Shown: positions 18,077 to 26,582, counted from the stretch's first letter. The stretch: 58,238 bases of DNA from DAOSVX01 sp964447275 (GCA_964447275.1 CAYURI010000005.1:1-58238), one strand, 5' to 3'. The notes: generated from the letters alone by a model not told the origin. A program made the numbers and translations.

Positions 18077-18829
18077 ATGTTTACTGATACGCATTGTCAT
18101 TTATTTAAAGAATATTATTTTGATATTGATGAAGTTATAAAAAGAGCTGAAGATAACAATGTAACAAAGATAATTACTTGTGGATGCGATTATAAATCTA
18201 ATTTAGAAACAATAGAAATAGTTTCTAAATATCCAAATGTTTATGGAGCAATAGGAATTCATCCAACGGAAATTAACGCTATTAATGAAACAATTAACTT
18301 AATTGAAAAACATATTTTAGATGAAAAAATTATTGCCATTGGCGAAATCGGGCTTGACTATCATTATGAAAAGTTTAATAAAAAAGAACAAATAAGTGTT
18401 TTTAATAAGATGCTTAAATTAGCAGAAAAATATAATAAGCCAGTAATAATTCATTCTAGGGATGCCAACTCAGATACTTTTAATATCTTAAAACAATATA
18501 AATTAAAAGGGGTTATTCATTCTTTCTCTGGTGACCTAGAGCTTGCTAAAAAGTATATTGATTTAGGTTATTTTATTGGTATTAATGGCATAGTTACTTT
18601 TAAAAATGCCAATCTTATAAAAATAGTTAAAGAACTTCCTATTCAAAAAATCTTAATTGAAACTGATTCTCCTTACTTATCACCAGTACCATTTAGAGGT
18701 GAAAAAAATGAACCGAAAAATGTTTGGGAAATAGTTAAATTTTTGAGCCAGGAATTAAATCTGGAAACGACTTTTTTGGCTGAAGTTCTTGATGAAAATC
18801 TAAGGCAAATCTTTGACATTAAAGCTTAG
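18077..18829 (+). CDS. tatD: TatD-family metal-dependent hydrolase
   Basis: The 250-residue TIM-barrel hydrolase shows DTHCHL, GEIGLDYHY, PVIIHSRDA, GVIHSFSG and the ETDSPYLSP metal ligand motif. Members are 3'-5' exonucleases or DNases. AAGGAG precedes ATG. The order tatD, 3D-domain gene, ksgA matches Bacillus yabD-yabE-rnmV-ksgA with rnmV missing. It is divergent from ppa. Confidence 0.92.
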   Translation: MFTDTHCHLFKEYYFDIDEVIKRAEDNNVTKIITCGCDYKSNLETIEIVSKYPNVYGAIGIHPTEINAINETINLIEKHILDEKIIAIGEIGLDYHYEKFNKKEQISVFNKMLKLAEKYNKPVIIHSRDANSDTFNILKQYKLKGVIHSFSGDLELAKKYIDLGYFIGINGIVTFKNANLIKIVKELPIQKILIETDSPYLSPVPFRGEKNEPKNVWEIVKFLSQELNLETTFLAEVLDENLRQIFDIKA

Positions 18830-18868
18830 TTATGATACAATTTTCTTGTATTATAATGAGGTGAAAGT

Positions 18869-19405
18869 ATGACTAATAAAGTGTTAGATTTCTTTAAAAT
18901 AATGTTAAAAGTCTTTTTAGTTACTTTTGCTGTTTTAATTGTTCAAAATAGCTCAAGAAAAGTTGAAAATAGAGTAGAGAATGTTAATCTAAATAAAACA
19001 TTAGACTTAGCAGCTATGGCTAGATCGACATCAACAATATATGAGGAAGAAGAAATTCTTAAAGTGATTGTTGGCGACTTAACCGGTTATGCCGCTGATT
19101 GCCCAAAATGTACAGGCTTTTTGGGTTGTAAACCTTATACTGATGTTAGAGATAAAAGAACAACTTATGAGGATAAGACTTATGGAACAGTAAGAATTGT
19201 TGCTGCTTCTCCTAAAAACTTAAAATGTGGTAGTATTATTACTTTTACATCTTTAAGGGTATCTTCTGATCCAGTTGTTGCCATTGTCCTAGATCGAGGA
19301 GTAACGGGAACTAGTTTAGATTTACTTACTGAGTCGCAATCTTTTGCAGCTAAGAGCATTGGCCGAAGCGAGATTGCTTATACAGTGCTAAGAGAAGGAT
19401 GGTAA
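18869..19405 (+). CDS. Membrane-anchored 3D-domain protein (YabE-like)
   Basis: The 178-residue protein has one N-terminal membrane helix (about 9-27, FFKIMLKVFLVTFAVLIV) and a C-terminal 3D domain. The 3D domain (a double-psi beta barrel) shows GDLTGYAADCPKCTGF, YGTVRIVAASP, CGSIITF and VLDRGVTGTSLDLL with its aspartates. Related domains in YabE/Rpf and MltA act on peptidoglycan. The location before ksgA is that of yabE, but the G5 and DUF348 domains of YabE are absent. It is likely a cell-wall enzyme facing outward. Confidence 0.78.
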   Translation: MTNKVLDFFKIMLKVFLVTFAVLIVQNSSRKVENRVENVNLNKTLDLAAMARSTSTIYEEEEILKVIVGDLTGYAADCPKCTGFLGCKPYTDVRDKRTTYEDKTYGTVRIVAASPKNLKCGSIITFTSLRVSSDPVVAIVLDRGVTGTSLDLLTESQSFAAKSIGRSEIAYTVLREGW

Positions 19406-19428
19406 AAGTGAGTAACACTCACTTTTTA
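19404..19428 (+). terminator. Hairpin after the 3D-domain gene
   Basis: A 10-bp stem (AAAAGTGAGT/ACTCACTTTT) with an AAC loop starts at the stop codon. The T tract is short, so read-through into ksgA is likely. Confidence 0.55.
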
Positions 19429-19441
19429 GTTAGGAGCTAAT

Positions 19442-20212
19442 ATGAGACCAAAAAAAAGCTTGGGTCAAAACTTTTTAATTGATAGCAATGTTATTAATAA
19501 AATAATTTCTTCAGTAAATGCTAATAAAGATGATCTTATTATTGAAATAGGACCAGGAAGAGGCGATTTAACTAAAGAGTTAGTTAAGATTACAAAAGTA
19601 ATAGCAATTGAAATTGATAAGGAGCTAAAACCATATTTAAATGGCATTAAAAATGCAGAAATAGTATATGACAATTTTTTAGATATCGATTTAGATAAAT
19701 TAATTAGTGGATATAAATATAATGATATTTATATTGTGGCCAATATTCCTTATTACATAACAACACCAATAATAAAAAAAATAATTGATTCTAAAATTAA
19801 CTTTAAAGAAATAATTATCATGGTTCAAAAAGAATTAGCTGATCGATTCACATCATTACCTGGTGATTCCGAATATAATGGATTAACTATATTTCTAAGT
19901 TATTATTTTGATATCAAAAAACTTTTCTTAGTTAATAAAAAAGCTTTTTTGCCGGTACCTAAAGTAGAATCAATGGTTATTAAATTAGAAGGTAAAAAAG
20001 AAAGATTAGCAATTAGAAATTATGAGCATTTCGAAAGATTAGTTAAAACCAGTTTTTTACATCGAAGAAAGACTTTAAAAAACAATTTAAAAATGTATGA
20101 CTTAAATAAAATAAATACATCTTTACAAGCTTTAAATTATTCTTTAAATAATCGTCCACAAGATATCAGTTTAGAAGCCTATATAAAGATATCTAACGAA
20201 TTGCAGGATTAG
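19442..20212 (+). CDS. ksgA: 16S rRNA dimethyladenosine transferase
   Basis: The 256-residue methyltransferase has KKSLGQNFLID, the SAM-binding IIEIGPGRGDLTKEL, and the catalytic NIPYYITTPII. It dimethylates the two adjacent adenosines in helix 45 of 16S rRNA, a late 30S assembly check. TAGGAG precedes ATG. Length matches the family. Confidence 0.95.
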   Translation: MRPKKSLGQNFLIDSNVINKIISSVNANKDDLIIEIGPGRGDLTKELVKITKVIAIEIDKELKPYLNGIKNAEIVYDNFLDIDLDKLISGYKYNDIYIVANIPYYITTPIIKKIIDSKINFKEIIIMVQKELADRFTSLPGDSEYNGLTIFLSYYFDIKKLFLVNKKAFLPVPKVESMVIKLEGKKERLAIRNYEHFERLVKTSFLHRRKTLKNNLKMYDLNKINTSLQALNYSLNNRPQDISLEAYIKISNELQD

Positions 20213-20284
20213 CATAAAAATCATTGCATTTTGTTTAAAATTGATATAAACTATAATTAGTAAATTGTGAGAAGGAGTGTTACT

Positions 20285-20590
20285 ATGGAAATTACAGCAG
20301 TCAGCGTACGTAAAATCGAAAAAGAAGGTTCTAGAATGAAAGGCATTGCATCAGTTACTTTAGATGATTCATTTGCTGTTCATGATATTAGAATTATCGA
20401 AGGAGATAATGGTTTGTTCATCGCTATGCCAAGTAGAAAAACAGCTACAGGTGGTTATAGAGATATCGCTCATCCAATTAATCCAGATGTTAGAAAAAAA
20501 TTCCAAGAAGCGATTCTTGAAGAATATAACAACACAGAATATGTACCTAGCGAAAGAAAACCAGAACCAGAAACTGAAACAGAAGAATAA
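20285..20590 (+). CDS. spoVG: SpoVG regulatory RNA/DNA-binding protein
   Basis: The 101-residue protein begins MEITAVSVRKIEKEGSRMKG and contains the invariant FIAMPSRKT segment and the YRDIAHPINPDVR helix. SpoVG binds nucleic acids and modulates development, wall and surface functions in Bacillota. AAGGAGTG sits before ATG 20285; a GTG at 20267 is upstream of the ribosome site and rejected. The C-terminal tail is an acidic repeat (PEPETETEE). Its presence does not by itself imply sporulation. Confidence 0.95.
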   Translation: MEITAVSVRKIEKEGSRMKGIASVTLDDSFAVHDIRIIEGDNGLFIAMPSRKTATGGYRDIAHPINPDVRKKFQEAILEEYNNTEYVPSERKPEPETETEE

Positions 20591-20591
20591 T

Positions 20592-20611
20592 AAAGCCTTA
20601 TGGCTTTTTTC
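20592..20611 (+). terminator. Terminator after spoVG
   Basis: AAAGCC pairs with GGCTTT across a TTAT loop, followed by a T tract. A second hairpin (CAATCTT/AAGATTG, 20619-20649) follows without a T tract. Confidence 0.8.
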
Positions 20612-20646
20612 TTTTAGTCAATCTTATGTCTATAAAACATAAAAGA

Positions 20647-20675
20647 TTGAAAAAAAAGTTAAAAGATAATATAAT
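20647..20675 (+). promoter_or_regulatory. Promoter of divIC
   Basis: TTGAAA (20647-20652), a 17-base spacer and TATAAT (20670-20675). Confidence 0.75.
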
Positions 20676-20699
20676 CATCTATATAATAGGTGGTGAATT

Positions 20700-20987
20700 A
20701 TGAAGGTTTCTAAAAAAGCTAAAAGAAGATTTTTATTATTGTTATTTTGCTTTTTTGGTTTATCAATTTATTTGATAATTTCTTTAACTGGATATTGGGT
20801 TAAAATTATTAACAATCGTAAAGAAACAAAAGAATTACAAACCAAATATACTGAACTTTTAGCGGATGAGGAAGCTTTAAAATCGGAAGTTACAAAACTC
20901 CAAGATCCTTCCTACGTTGCAAGATATGCCAGTGAAAAATATTTATATTCTAAAGATGGAATGACAATAATTAGAATTATTGAATAA
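20700..20987 (+). CDS. divIC: Septum formation initiator DivIC/FtsB family
   Basis: The 95-residue bitopic protein has a basic N-terminus, one membrane helix (about 11-33), a coiled coil (about 38-65, with LQTKYTELLADEEALKSEV), and the family C-terminus LQDPSYVARYASEKYLYSKDG. DivIC with FtsL and DivIB controls the septal wall synthase. Length and layout are typical. It is monocistronic here, with its own promoter and terminator. Confidence 0.88.
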   Translation: MKVSKKAKRRFLLLLFCFFGLSIYLIISLTGYWVKIINNRKETKELQTKYTELLADEEALKSEVTKLQDPSYVARYASEKYLYSKDGMTIIRIIE

Positions 20988-20997
20988 AATTTTTAAG

Positions 20998-21030
20998 CAA
21001 AGCCCTATTCTAAAAGGCTTTGTTTTTTTT
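20998..21030 (+). terminator. Terminator after divIC
   Basis: CAAAGCC pairs with GGCTTTG across an 11-base loop, followed by eight T. Confidence 0.88.
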
Positions 21031-21054
21031 ATGTAAAAAAACTTAATTTTTAGG

Positions 21055-21107
21055 TTGTAATTTTCTCACAAAGTGGTATAGTAAATTTAGATGGTAGATA
21101 CATCTAC
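21055..21107 (+). promoter_or_regulatory. nrdDG promoter with palindromic candidate operator
   Basis: TTGTAA (21055-21060), a 16-base spacer and TATAGT (21077-21082) form the promoter. The perfect inverted repeat GTAGAT-AC-ATCTAC at 21094-21107 lies just past the expected start site, where a repressor could act. It does not match the NrdR box as I know it. Confidence 0.55.
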
Positions 21108-21146
21108 TAATTTAATTCTTATCAAAAACTGTGGGAGGTAAATGAT

Positions 21147-23486
21147 ATGGGAAAGCCTGATTTTTGGGGTAGTCTTTTTGTCACCAAAAGAGATGGAAAG
21201 AAAGTAAATTTTAAAGGAGAAAAGATCGCTGTAGCAATCAAAAAAGGTTTTGACAGCGTTGAGAATGAAGCTTATAGCGAAGAAGATATAAATAAAGTTT
21301 ATCTTAAAGTTTTAGAGACCATTGAAAAAGATTTTGAAGGTCAAAAAGAAATTGGTATTGAAGACATTCAAAATATTATCGAAAGAGAATTACGAAGTCT
21401 TAATTATAACGATGTCTTTGTATCTTTTTCAGAGTATAGAGAAAGACGCAGACTTTCACGTGAAAACTTTATGGCTAAACAACATAAGCTAGTTAGAGCT
21501 ATTGAGCAATTAAGTTTGAAAGATGCTAGTGATGCTGATGCCAAAAGAGAAAATGCCAATATTGATGGCGACACTGCAATGGGCACTATGCTTCAATTTG
21601 GTAGTACAGTATCAAGAGAATTCACTAAGTCATATTTAATGGAAGATAGATTTTCGGCTGCTCATGATGATGGCAGTATTCACGTTCATGATATGGATTT
21701 TTATCCAATGGGAACAACAACTTGTACACAAATAGATTTAAATAATTTATTTAAAAATGGATTTTCTACTGGCCATGGCTTTTTAAGAGAACCTAACGAT
21801 ATAACAAGCTATGCTGCTTTAGCAGCCATTGCTATCCAAGCTAATCAAAATGATCAGCACGGTGGGCAAAGTTTACCAGCATTTGATTTCTTTATGGCAC
21901 CAGGAGTTGTTAAAACGTTTAAAAAACAATTAAAGTATTTAATCTATGATTTATTAGATGTATCTGGATTTTTAAATTTTATTAATTTTAGTCAAATCGA
22001 AAAAGAGATTTCTAAAATAACAACGATCGATTTTGACATTTCTAATTTTGATAAATATGCTAAAGAGTCTAGTCAAGTTATTAAAATATTTAGAAGAGCT
22101 TATGAAAAAGCAATTCAAAAAACTGATAAAGCCACTAACCAAGCGATGGAAGCTTTTGTTCATAATTTGAATACAATGCATTCTAGGGCTGGGGCCCAAG
22201 TACCATTTAGCTCAGTAAATTTAGGAACCGATTCATCTAGCGAAGGAAGAATGGTTATAAAAAACTTTTTGTTAGCAACTGAATCTGGTCTTGGTAAAAA
22301 CGAAACACCAATTTTCCCAATTTCGATTTTTAAAGTCAAAGAAGGCATTAACTATAATCCAGGCGATCCTAGTTATGATTTATTTAGACTAGCTTGCCGT
22401 GTTTCAGCTAAAAGATTGTTTCCTAATTTCTCATTCATAGATGCCCCATTTAACTTGGCAACCTATAAACCAGGAGACTATCGTACTGAAGTTGCTTATA
22501 TGGGATGTCGCACTAGGGTACTCGCCAATGTTGTTGATAAGGAAAAAGCGATAACTCCAGGAAGAGGCAACTTATCATTTACTTCTATTAACTTACCAAG
22601 GATTGGTATTAAACATGGGATGGTTAATGGCGGGAAGACTAATATAAAAGCTTTTTACAAAGAACTTGATGAGGTTATGGATCTTGTTAGGGATCAATTA
22701 CTGCAAAGATTAAAATTTCAAAGTAATAAAAGAGTATATAACGCTCCATTCTTAATGGGCCAAGGAGTTTGGATTGATTCTAATAAATTAAAACCAAATG
22801 ATAAAGTAAAAAAAATATTGGTTCATGGGACACTTTCTATTGGCTTTATTGGATTAGCTGAGACTTTAAAAGCTTTAATCGATAAACATCATGGGGAAAG
22901 CGAAGAAGCTCAAACATTAGGCTTAGAGATTATTAGTCATATGCGTAAAAGATGTGATTTGTATGCTAGAGAAAATAACTTAAACTTTACCTTACTTGCT
23001 ACTCCAGCGGAAGGATTAAGCGGAAGATTTACGGCTATTGATAAATCAATATATGGCATAATACCAGGAATAACTGATAAAGAGTATTACACAAATTCGT
23101 TTCATGTTCCAGTATATTACAACACAACTATTGAACACAAAATAAAAACAGAAGCGCCATATCATGCTTTAACAAACGCTGGCCATATTAGTTATATTGA
23201 ACTTGATGGTGATCCTAGCGATAATATTGATGCTTTTGAAAAAATTGTTAGATTAATGAAAGAAACTGGTATGGGTTACGGAGCTGTTAACCATCCGGTT
23301 GATAGAGATCCAATATGTGGGTTCACAGGAGTTATTGGTGATCAATGCCCAGGATGTGGTAGAAAAGAATCAGATGGGGTAAAATTCGATCGTATTAGAA
23401 GAATAACGGGATATTTAGTTGGAACAGTAGACCGTTTCAATAATAGTAAAAGGGCAGAAGAAAGAGATCGTGTAAAACACACTTAA
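21147..23486 (+). CDS. nrdD: Anaerobic ribonucleoside-triphosphate reductase (class III)
   Basis: The 779-residue enzyme starts with an ATP-cone (about residues 11-95). The catalytic barrel carries VHDMDFYPMGTTTC, and the C-terminus has a CGFTGVIGDQCPGCGRKE zinc site and the glycyl-radical loop RRITGYLVGTVDRFNNSKR. It makes deoxynucleotides without oxygen, using a glycyl radical installed by NrdG. GGAGG precedes ATG. nrdG follows one base after the stop. No oxygen-dependent reductase is in the window. Confidence 0.96.
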   Translation: MGKPDFWGSLFVTKRDGKKVNFKGEKIAVAIKKGFDSVENEAYSEEDINKVYLKVLETIEKDFEGQKEIGIEDIQNIIERELRSLNYNDVFVSFSEYRERRRLSRENFMAKQHKLVRAIEQLSLKDASDADAKRENANIDGDTAMGTMLQFGSTVSREFTKSYLMEDRFSAAHDDGSIHVHDMDFYPMGTTTCTQIDLNNLFKNGFSTGHGFLREPNDITSYAALAAIAIQANQNDQHGGQSLPAFDFFMAPGVVKTFKKQLKYLIYDLLDVSGFLNFINFSQIEKEISKITTIDFDISNFDKYAKESSQVIKIFRRAYEKAIQKTDKATNQAMEAFVHNLNTMHSRAGAQVPFSSVNLGTDSSSEGRMVIKNFLLATESGLGKNETPIFPISIFKVKEGINYNPGDPSYDLFRLACRVSAKRLFPNFSFIDAPFNLATYKPGDYRTEVAYMGCRTRVLANVVDKEKAITPGRGNLSFTSINLPRIGIKHGMVNGGKTNIKAFYKELDEVMDLVRDQLLQRLKFQSNKRVYNAPFLMGQGVWIDSNKLKPNDKVKKILVHGTLSIGFIGLAETLKALIDKHHGESEEAQTLGLEIISHMRKRCDLYARENNLNFTLLATPAEGLSGRFTAIDKSIYGIIPGITDKEYYTNSFHVPVYYNTTIEHKIKTEAPYHALTNAGHISYIELDGDPSDNIDAFEKIVRLMKETGMGYGAVNHPVDRDPICGFTGVIGDQCPGCGRKESDGVKFDRIRRITGYLVGTVDRFNNSKRAEERDRVKHT

Positions 23487-23487
23487 G

Positions 23488-24036
23488 ATGATTACTTTAT
23501 ATTTAGCTGCTCCGATTGAAGGAGATAGTATTGTTAATGGCGAAGGCCTACGTACGGTTATTTGGTTTCAAGGCTGTCCTCATCATTGCCCAGGATGCCA
23601 CAATCCAGAATCGCACGCGTTTAAAAAAGGAGTAAAATCTGATACAACAAAGGTTATTGAAGAAATAGCCAAACTTAAAAATCAAGATGGAATAACATTT
23701 TCTGGTGGAGAACCAATGAGTCAGCCAAAGGCTCTTTTAGAGATAGCTAAGTATGCCAAAAGTCAAAAAATGAACGTATGGAGCTATTCTGGCTATACTT
23801 ATGAAGCTTTATTAGAAATGGCTAAAGAAAATGAAATATATGATGAAATTTTAAAGACTATTGATGTCTTAGTTGATGGACCATTTATATTAGAGCAAAG
23901 GAGTCTCAACTTAAAATTTAGAGGATCTAGAAATCAAAGAATTATTGATGTTAAGAAATCTCTAAAAGCTAATAAAATAGTTTTAATTCAAAAATATAAA
24001 AAAGAAAAACAAATAAAGAGTACTATAAAAGATTAA
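23488..24036 (+). CDS. nrdG: Anaerobic ribonucleotide reductase activating protein (radical SAM)
   Basis: The 182-residue radical-SAM protein has the CxxxCxxC cluster motif in GCPHHCPGC, followed by GITFSGGEPMSQP. It cleaves SAM to generate the glycyl radical on NrdD. Its start follows the nrdD stop by one base, so the two are translationally coupled. It ends in its own terminator. Confidence 0.95.
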   Translation: MITLYLAAPIEGDSIVNGEGLRTVIWFQGCPHHCPGCHNPESHAFKKGVKSDTTKVIEEIAKLKNQDGITFSGGEPMSQPKALLEIAKYAKSQKMNVWSYSGYTYEALLEMAKENEIYDEILKTIDVLVDGPFILEQRSLNLKFRGSRNQRIIDVKKSLKANKIVLIQKYKKEKQIKSTIKD

Positions 24037-24052
24037 ATAGTACTTTTATTTT
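24017..24052 (+). terminator. Terminator after nrdG
   Basis: AGTACTAT (24019-24026) pairs with ATAGTACT (24037-24044) and runs into a T-rich tract. The stop codon lies in the loop. Confidence 0.8.
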
Positions 24053-24091
24053 ACCTAAAAAAAATATATAATAAACAACTAAGGAGAGTCT

Positions 24092-24730
24092 ATGATAAAG
24101 AAGTATTACGTTAATAATTTAGAATTAGAAATAAATGATAATGAAATAACTTCAGTAGTTAGTTCTTCATGTTGTTTTGTTATAAAAGCTTTAAAAGAAA
24201 AATATCATTTAAATATTGTTTCTAATATTTTTAAAGAAAACGAAAAATTAGTAAAAGTGATGGTTCCTAATTCTAAAAAAAGTATTGAAGTAATAAAACT
24301 TTTAGATATTGAAAATTTACTAGAACTTAAATATAAGGACTTAGGTATTGAAGAAAAAGTAAAAGTAATGATAGCTACTCATTTAGTTAGTCCAAATGAA
24401 GTAATTGTTTTTGATGATGTTTTATCTTATCTAAATAATGATATAAAAAATAAAATAATTAAGTACTTAAAGACTAAAAAGATAACTTTAATAAATTTTA
24501 CTTCTGACATTGAGGAAACTTTATTAGGTGAAAACTTAATTGTTTTAGATAATAATCAAATAATTTTATGTGGCAAAACATTGGAAGTATTAAAGAATGA
24601 AAAAATATTAAAAGATCTAGGTATTTATTTACCTTTTATTGTCGACTTATCTATTCAGCTAAACTTATATAAACTAATAAGTAAAATATATATTGATAAT
24701 AAAAAATTAATAGGTGATTTATGGAAATAA
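24092..24730 (+). CDS. Degenerate EcfA1-like ABC ATPase (no Walker A)
   Basis: The 212-residue protein still lines up with ECF-transporter ATPases: a Walker-B-like VIVFDDVLSYLNNDIKNKI, a D-loop position, and an EcfA1-type C-terminus (ILKDLGIYLPFIVDLSIQL). The phosphate-binding Walker A is gone (VVSSSCCFVIKAL in its place), the LSGGQ signature reads DLGIEEK, the catalytic glutamate is D, and the switch histidine is S (NFTSDIEE). It overlaps the next gene by 10 bases. In Bacilli this position before rplM holds ecfA1-ecfA2-ecfT-truA; ecfT and truA are absent. The frame is intact, so it may be a repurposed pseudo-ATPase or early decay. Confidence 0.72.
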   Translation: MIKKYYVNNLELEINDNEITSVVSSSCCFVIKALKEKYHLNIVSNIFKENEKLVKVMVPNSKKSIEVIKLLDIENLLELKYKDLGIEEKVKVMIATHLVSPNEVIVFDDVLSYLNNDIKNKIIKYLKTKKITLINFTSDIEETLLGENLIVLDNNQIILCGKTLEVLKNEKILKDLGIYLPFIVDLSIQLNLYKLISKIYIDNKKLIGDLWK

Positions 24731-25497
24731 TTTTTGATAATCCCAGCCTAATATTAAAAAGTGAATTTATTACCGTTTTATCAGGTGATAAAACTAAAGA
24801 ACTAATTCCAGAATCGTTAATGGGATTTAAGAAACTAAGTGTCGGCCAAATCTCTTTACTTGATAGAGTGATTACAAAAGAGACTAAAGACTTTCGTTTT
24901 TTCCAATCGCAAATTGGTTATGTGTTTTTAAACCCAGAAGAGTTTTTAACAAATAAAACGATAAAAGAGGAAATTGCTTTTGGGTTAAAGTATTATGGCT
25001 TTAATCAAATTAATAAAAGAATTAATGATGCTTTAGACTTGGTTGATTTAAATGAGTCTTTCTTAAATAAAAAGTCTTTAGAAGTAGATTTGAATATTCA
25101 AAAAAAAGTTATGCTAGCAGCTGTTTTAGCTATTGAGCCAAAGATCTTAATTTTAAATTATATTGAGCATGGTTTAAATATAAAAGAGCAAAAAGCATTA
25201 AAGAAGCTTCTTAAAAATTTAAGAAAGATGAAAAATATGTTTATTATTATTGTTAGTAATAATAGTAATTTCTTTTTTGATATAGCTGATCGAATTATTG
25301 TTCTTAACGATAATAAAGTATTATTCGATGATGATGAGGAATTATTTTATAAAGATAAATCAAATAAGTATTTAAATACTCCACCAATCATTGAGTTTAT
25401 AAAAATAGCTTTAAATAGGAATATTAAACTGGATAAAACTAATGATATAAAAGAATTAATGAAAGATATATACCGAAAAGTTAATGAAAAGCGTTAA
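24721..25497 (+). CDS. Degenerate EcfA-like ABC ATPase (catalytic motifs lost)
   Basis: The 258-residue partner of the previous gene keeps recognisable EcfA scaffolding: IGYVFLNPEEFLTNKTIKEE (Q-loop region, with the glutamine replaced by leucine), IAFGLKYYGF, and DRIIVLNDNKVLFDD. The Walker A lysine region is missing near residue 20, the signature is replaced by EVDLNIQKKV, Walker B reads ILILNYIEHGLN (aspartate and glutamate lost), and the switch histidine is N (IVSNNSN). It cannot be expected to hydrolyse ATP. The rplM promoter lies downstream, so these genes are not needed to drive the ribosomal operon. Confidence 0.72.
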   Translation: MEIIFDNPSLILKSEFITVLSGDKTKELIPESLMGFKKLSVGQISLLDRVITKETKDFRFFQSQIGYVFLNPEEFLTNKTIKEEIAFGLKYYGFNQINKRINDALDLVDLNESFLNKKSLEVDLNIQKKVMLAAVLAIEPKILILNYIEHGLNIKEQKALKKLLKNLRKMKNMFIIIVSNNSNFFFDIADRIIVLNDNKVLFDDDEELFYKDKSNKYLNTPPIIEFIKIALNRNIKLDKTNDIKELMKDIYRKVNEKR

Positions 25498-25512
25498 ATA
25501 TAGCGATTTTGG

Positions 25513-25541
25513 TTGACTTTTTTCATTAATTTAAATATAAT
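25513..25541 (+). promoter_or_regulatory. Promoter of rplM-rpsI
   Basis: TTGACT (25513-25518), a 17-base spacer and TATAAT (25536-25541). Confidence 0.85.
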
Positions 25542-25567
25542 TTTTACTGGTACATTTATTTACTGTT

Positions 25568-25600
25568 TTTTTATTCCTCGTGGGAAGATGAGTAAAAGAA
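25568..25600 (+). promoter_or_regulatory. Structured rplM leader (candidate L13 autoregulatory element)
   Basis: The leader can fold with TTATTC (near 25571) pairing to GAGTAA (near 25590), enclosing CTCGTGGGAAGAT. Bacillota rplM genes often carry an L13 leader here. I infer the identity from position and structure, not from a confirmed match. Confidence 0.4.
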
Positions 25601-25619
25601 AGTAAAGAAAGGGATTATT

Positions 25620-26051
25620 ATGAATACATTTATGCAAAAAAAAGAAACTGTTGAACGTAAATGGTATGTTATTGATGCGGAAGATAAGAGTTTAGGTAGA
25701 GTTGCTTCTAAAGCTGCACAAGTTTTACGTGGCAAACACAAACCAACTTTCACACCACATATCGATTGCGGTGACTATGTAATTATTATTAACGCTGATA
25801 AAGTTAATTTAACCGGCGATAAGCTAAACAAAAAGATTTACTATGATCATAGTGGATATACTGGTGGTTTAAGAGAAAGAACTGCTAAAATTATGGTTAG
25901 TGACTATCCAGAAGAAATGGTTGAAAGAGCAGTAAAAGGAATGCTTCCAAAGGGAAGACTTGGTAGACAAACATATAAGAAATTATTTGTTTATAAAGGT
26001 AGTGAACACAATCACATTGCTCAAAAGCCAGAAGTTCTAGAAGTTAAGTAG
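25620..26051 (+). CDS. rplM: 50S ribosomal protein L13
   Basis: The 143-residue protein shows the L13 blocks KWYVIDAEDKSLGRVASKAA, GDYVIIINADKVNLTG, and the C-terminal MLPKGRLGRQTYKKLFVYKG. It is an early-assembly protein of the 50S subunit. GAAAGGG precedes ATG. rpsI follows 8 bases later, the universal pairing. Confidence 0.97.
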   Translation: MNTFMQKKETVERKWYVIDAEDKSLGRVASKAAQVLRGKHKPTFTPHIDCGDYVIIINADKVNLTGDKLNKKIYYDHSGYTGGLRERTAKIMVSDYPEEMVERAVKGMLPKGRLGRQTYKKLFVYKGSEHNHIAQKPEVLEVK

Positions 26052-26059
26052 GAGGATTT

Positions 26060-26479
26060 ATGAAAAAAACAGAAAGTTTTTTTGGCGTAGGACGCCGTAA
26101 ACGTTCAATTGCGCAAGTAAGATTAACTCCAGGTAAAGGAAATATTATTGTTAATGGGAAACCAGTAGAAGAATATATGCCTTTCGCGGTATTAGTTATG
26201 GATTTAAAACAACCATTAGTTGTTACTAAAAATGAAAACAAATTTGATATTGAAGTAACAGTTAAAGGTGGTGGCTTTTCTGGTCAAACAGGAGCTATTA
26301 GATTAGGTATCACAAGAGCTTTAATGGCTTATGATGCTGATACTGACCAATCAAGTAGTGATTCATATCGTAAAATATTAAAAGTAAATGGTTTTGTTAC
26401 AAGAGACCCTAGAGTTAAAGAACGTAAAAAATATGGTCTTAAAAAAGCTCGTAGAGCACCACAATTCAGTAAACGTTAA
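26060..26479 (+). CDS. rpsI: 30S ribosomal protein S9
   Basis: The 139-residue protein has GVGRRKRSIAQVRL, the GGGFSGQTGAIRLGITRAL core and the basic C-terminal tail ending KKARRAPQFSKR, which reaches the decoding-site tRNA. It is a few residues longer than usual at the N-terminus. TAGGAGG precedes ATG. Confidence 0.97.
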   Translation: MKKTESFFGVGRRKRSIAQVRLTPGKGNIIVNGKPVEEYMPFAVLVMDLKQPLVVTKNENKFDIEVTVKGGGFSGQTGAIRLGITRALMAYDADTDQSSSDSYRKILKVNGFVTRDPRVKERKKYGLKKARRAPQFSKR

Positions 26480-26484
26480 TTTTT

Positions 26485-26513
26485 ACACCTTGCAAATGCA
26501 AGGTGTTTTTTTA
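26485..26513 (+). terminator. Terminator after rpsI
   Basis: A 10-bp stem ACACCTTGCA/TGCAAGGTGT with an AA spacer is followed by a T tract. Confidence 0.9.
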
Positions 26514-26582
26514 TTTCATAATATTTTCACCAGATATTAAATAATATTTCACATTTTAAAAATAGAATTAGACTATATCTTA

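Noticed and set aside
20364..20642. A 92-codon frame overlapping spoVG
   Set aside because: It is an alternative frame of spoVG and its terminator, with low-complexity content and no ribosome site.
21454..21465. TTTCACGTGAAA, the 12-base core of parS, inside nrdD
   Set aside because: The outer two bases on each side do not match parS (ACTTT...AAAAC flanks), and it lies in a coding region. It is probably a chance match.
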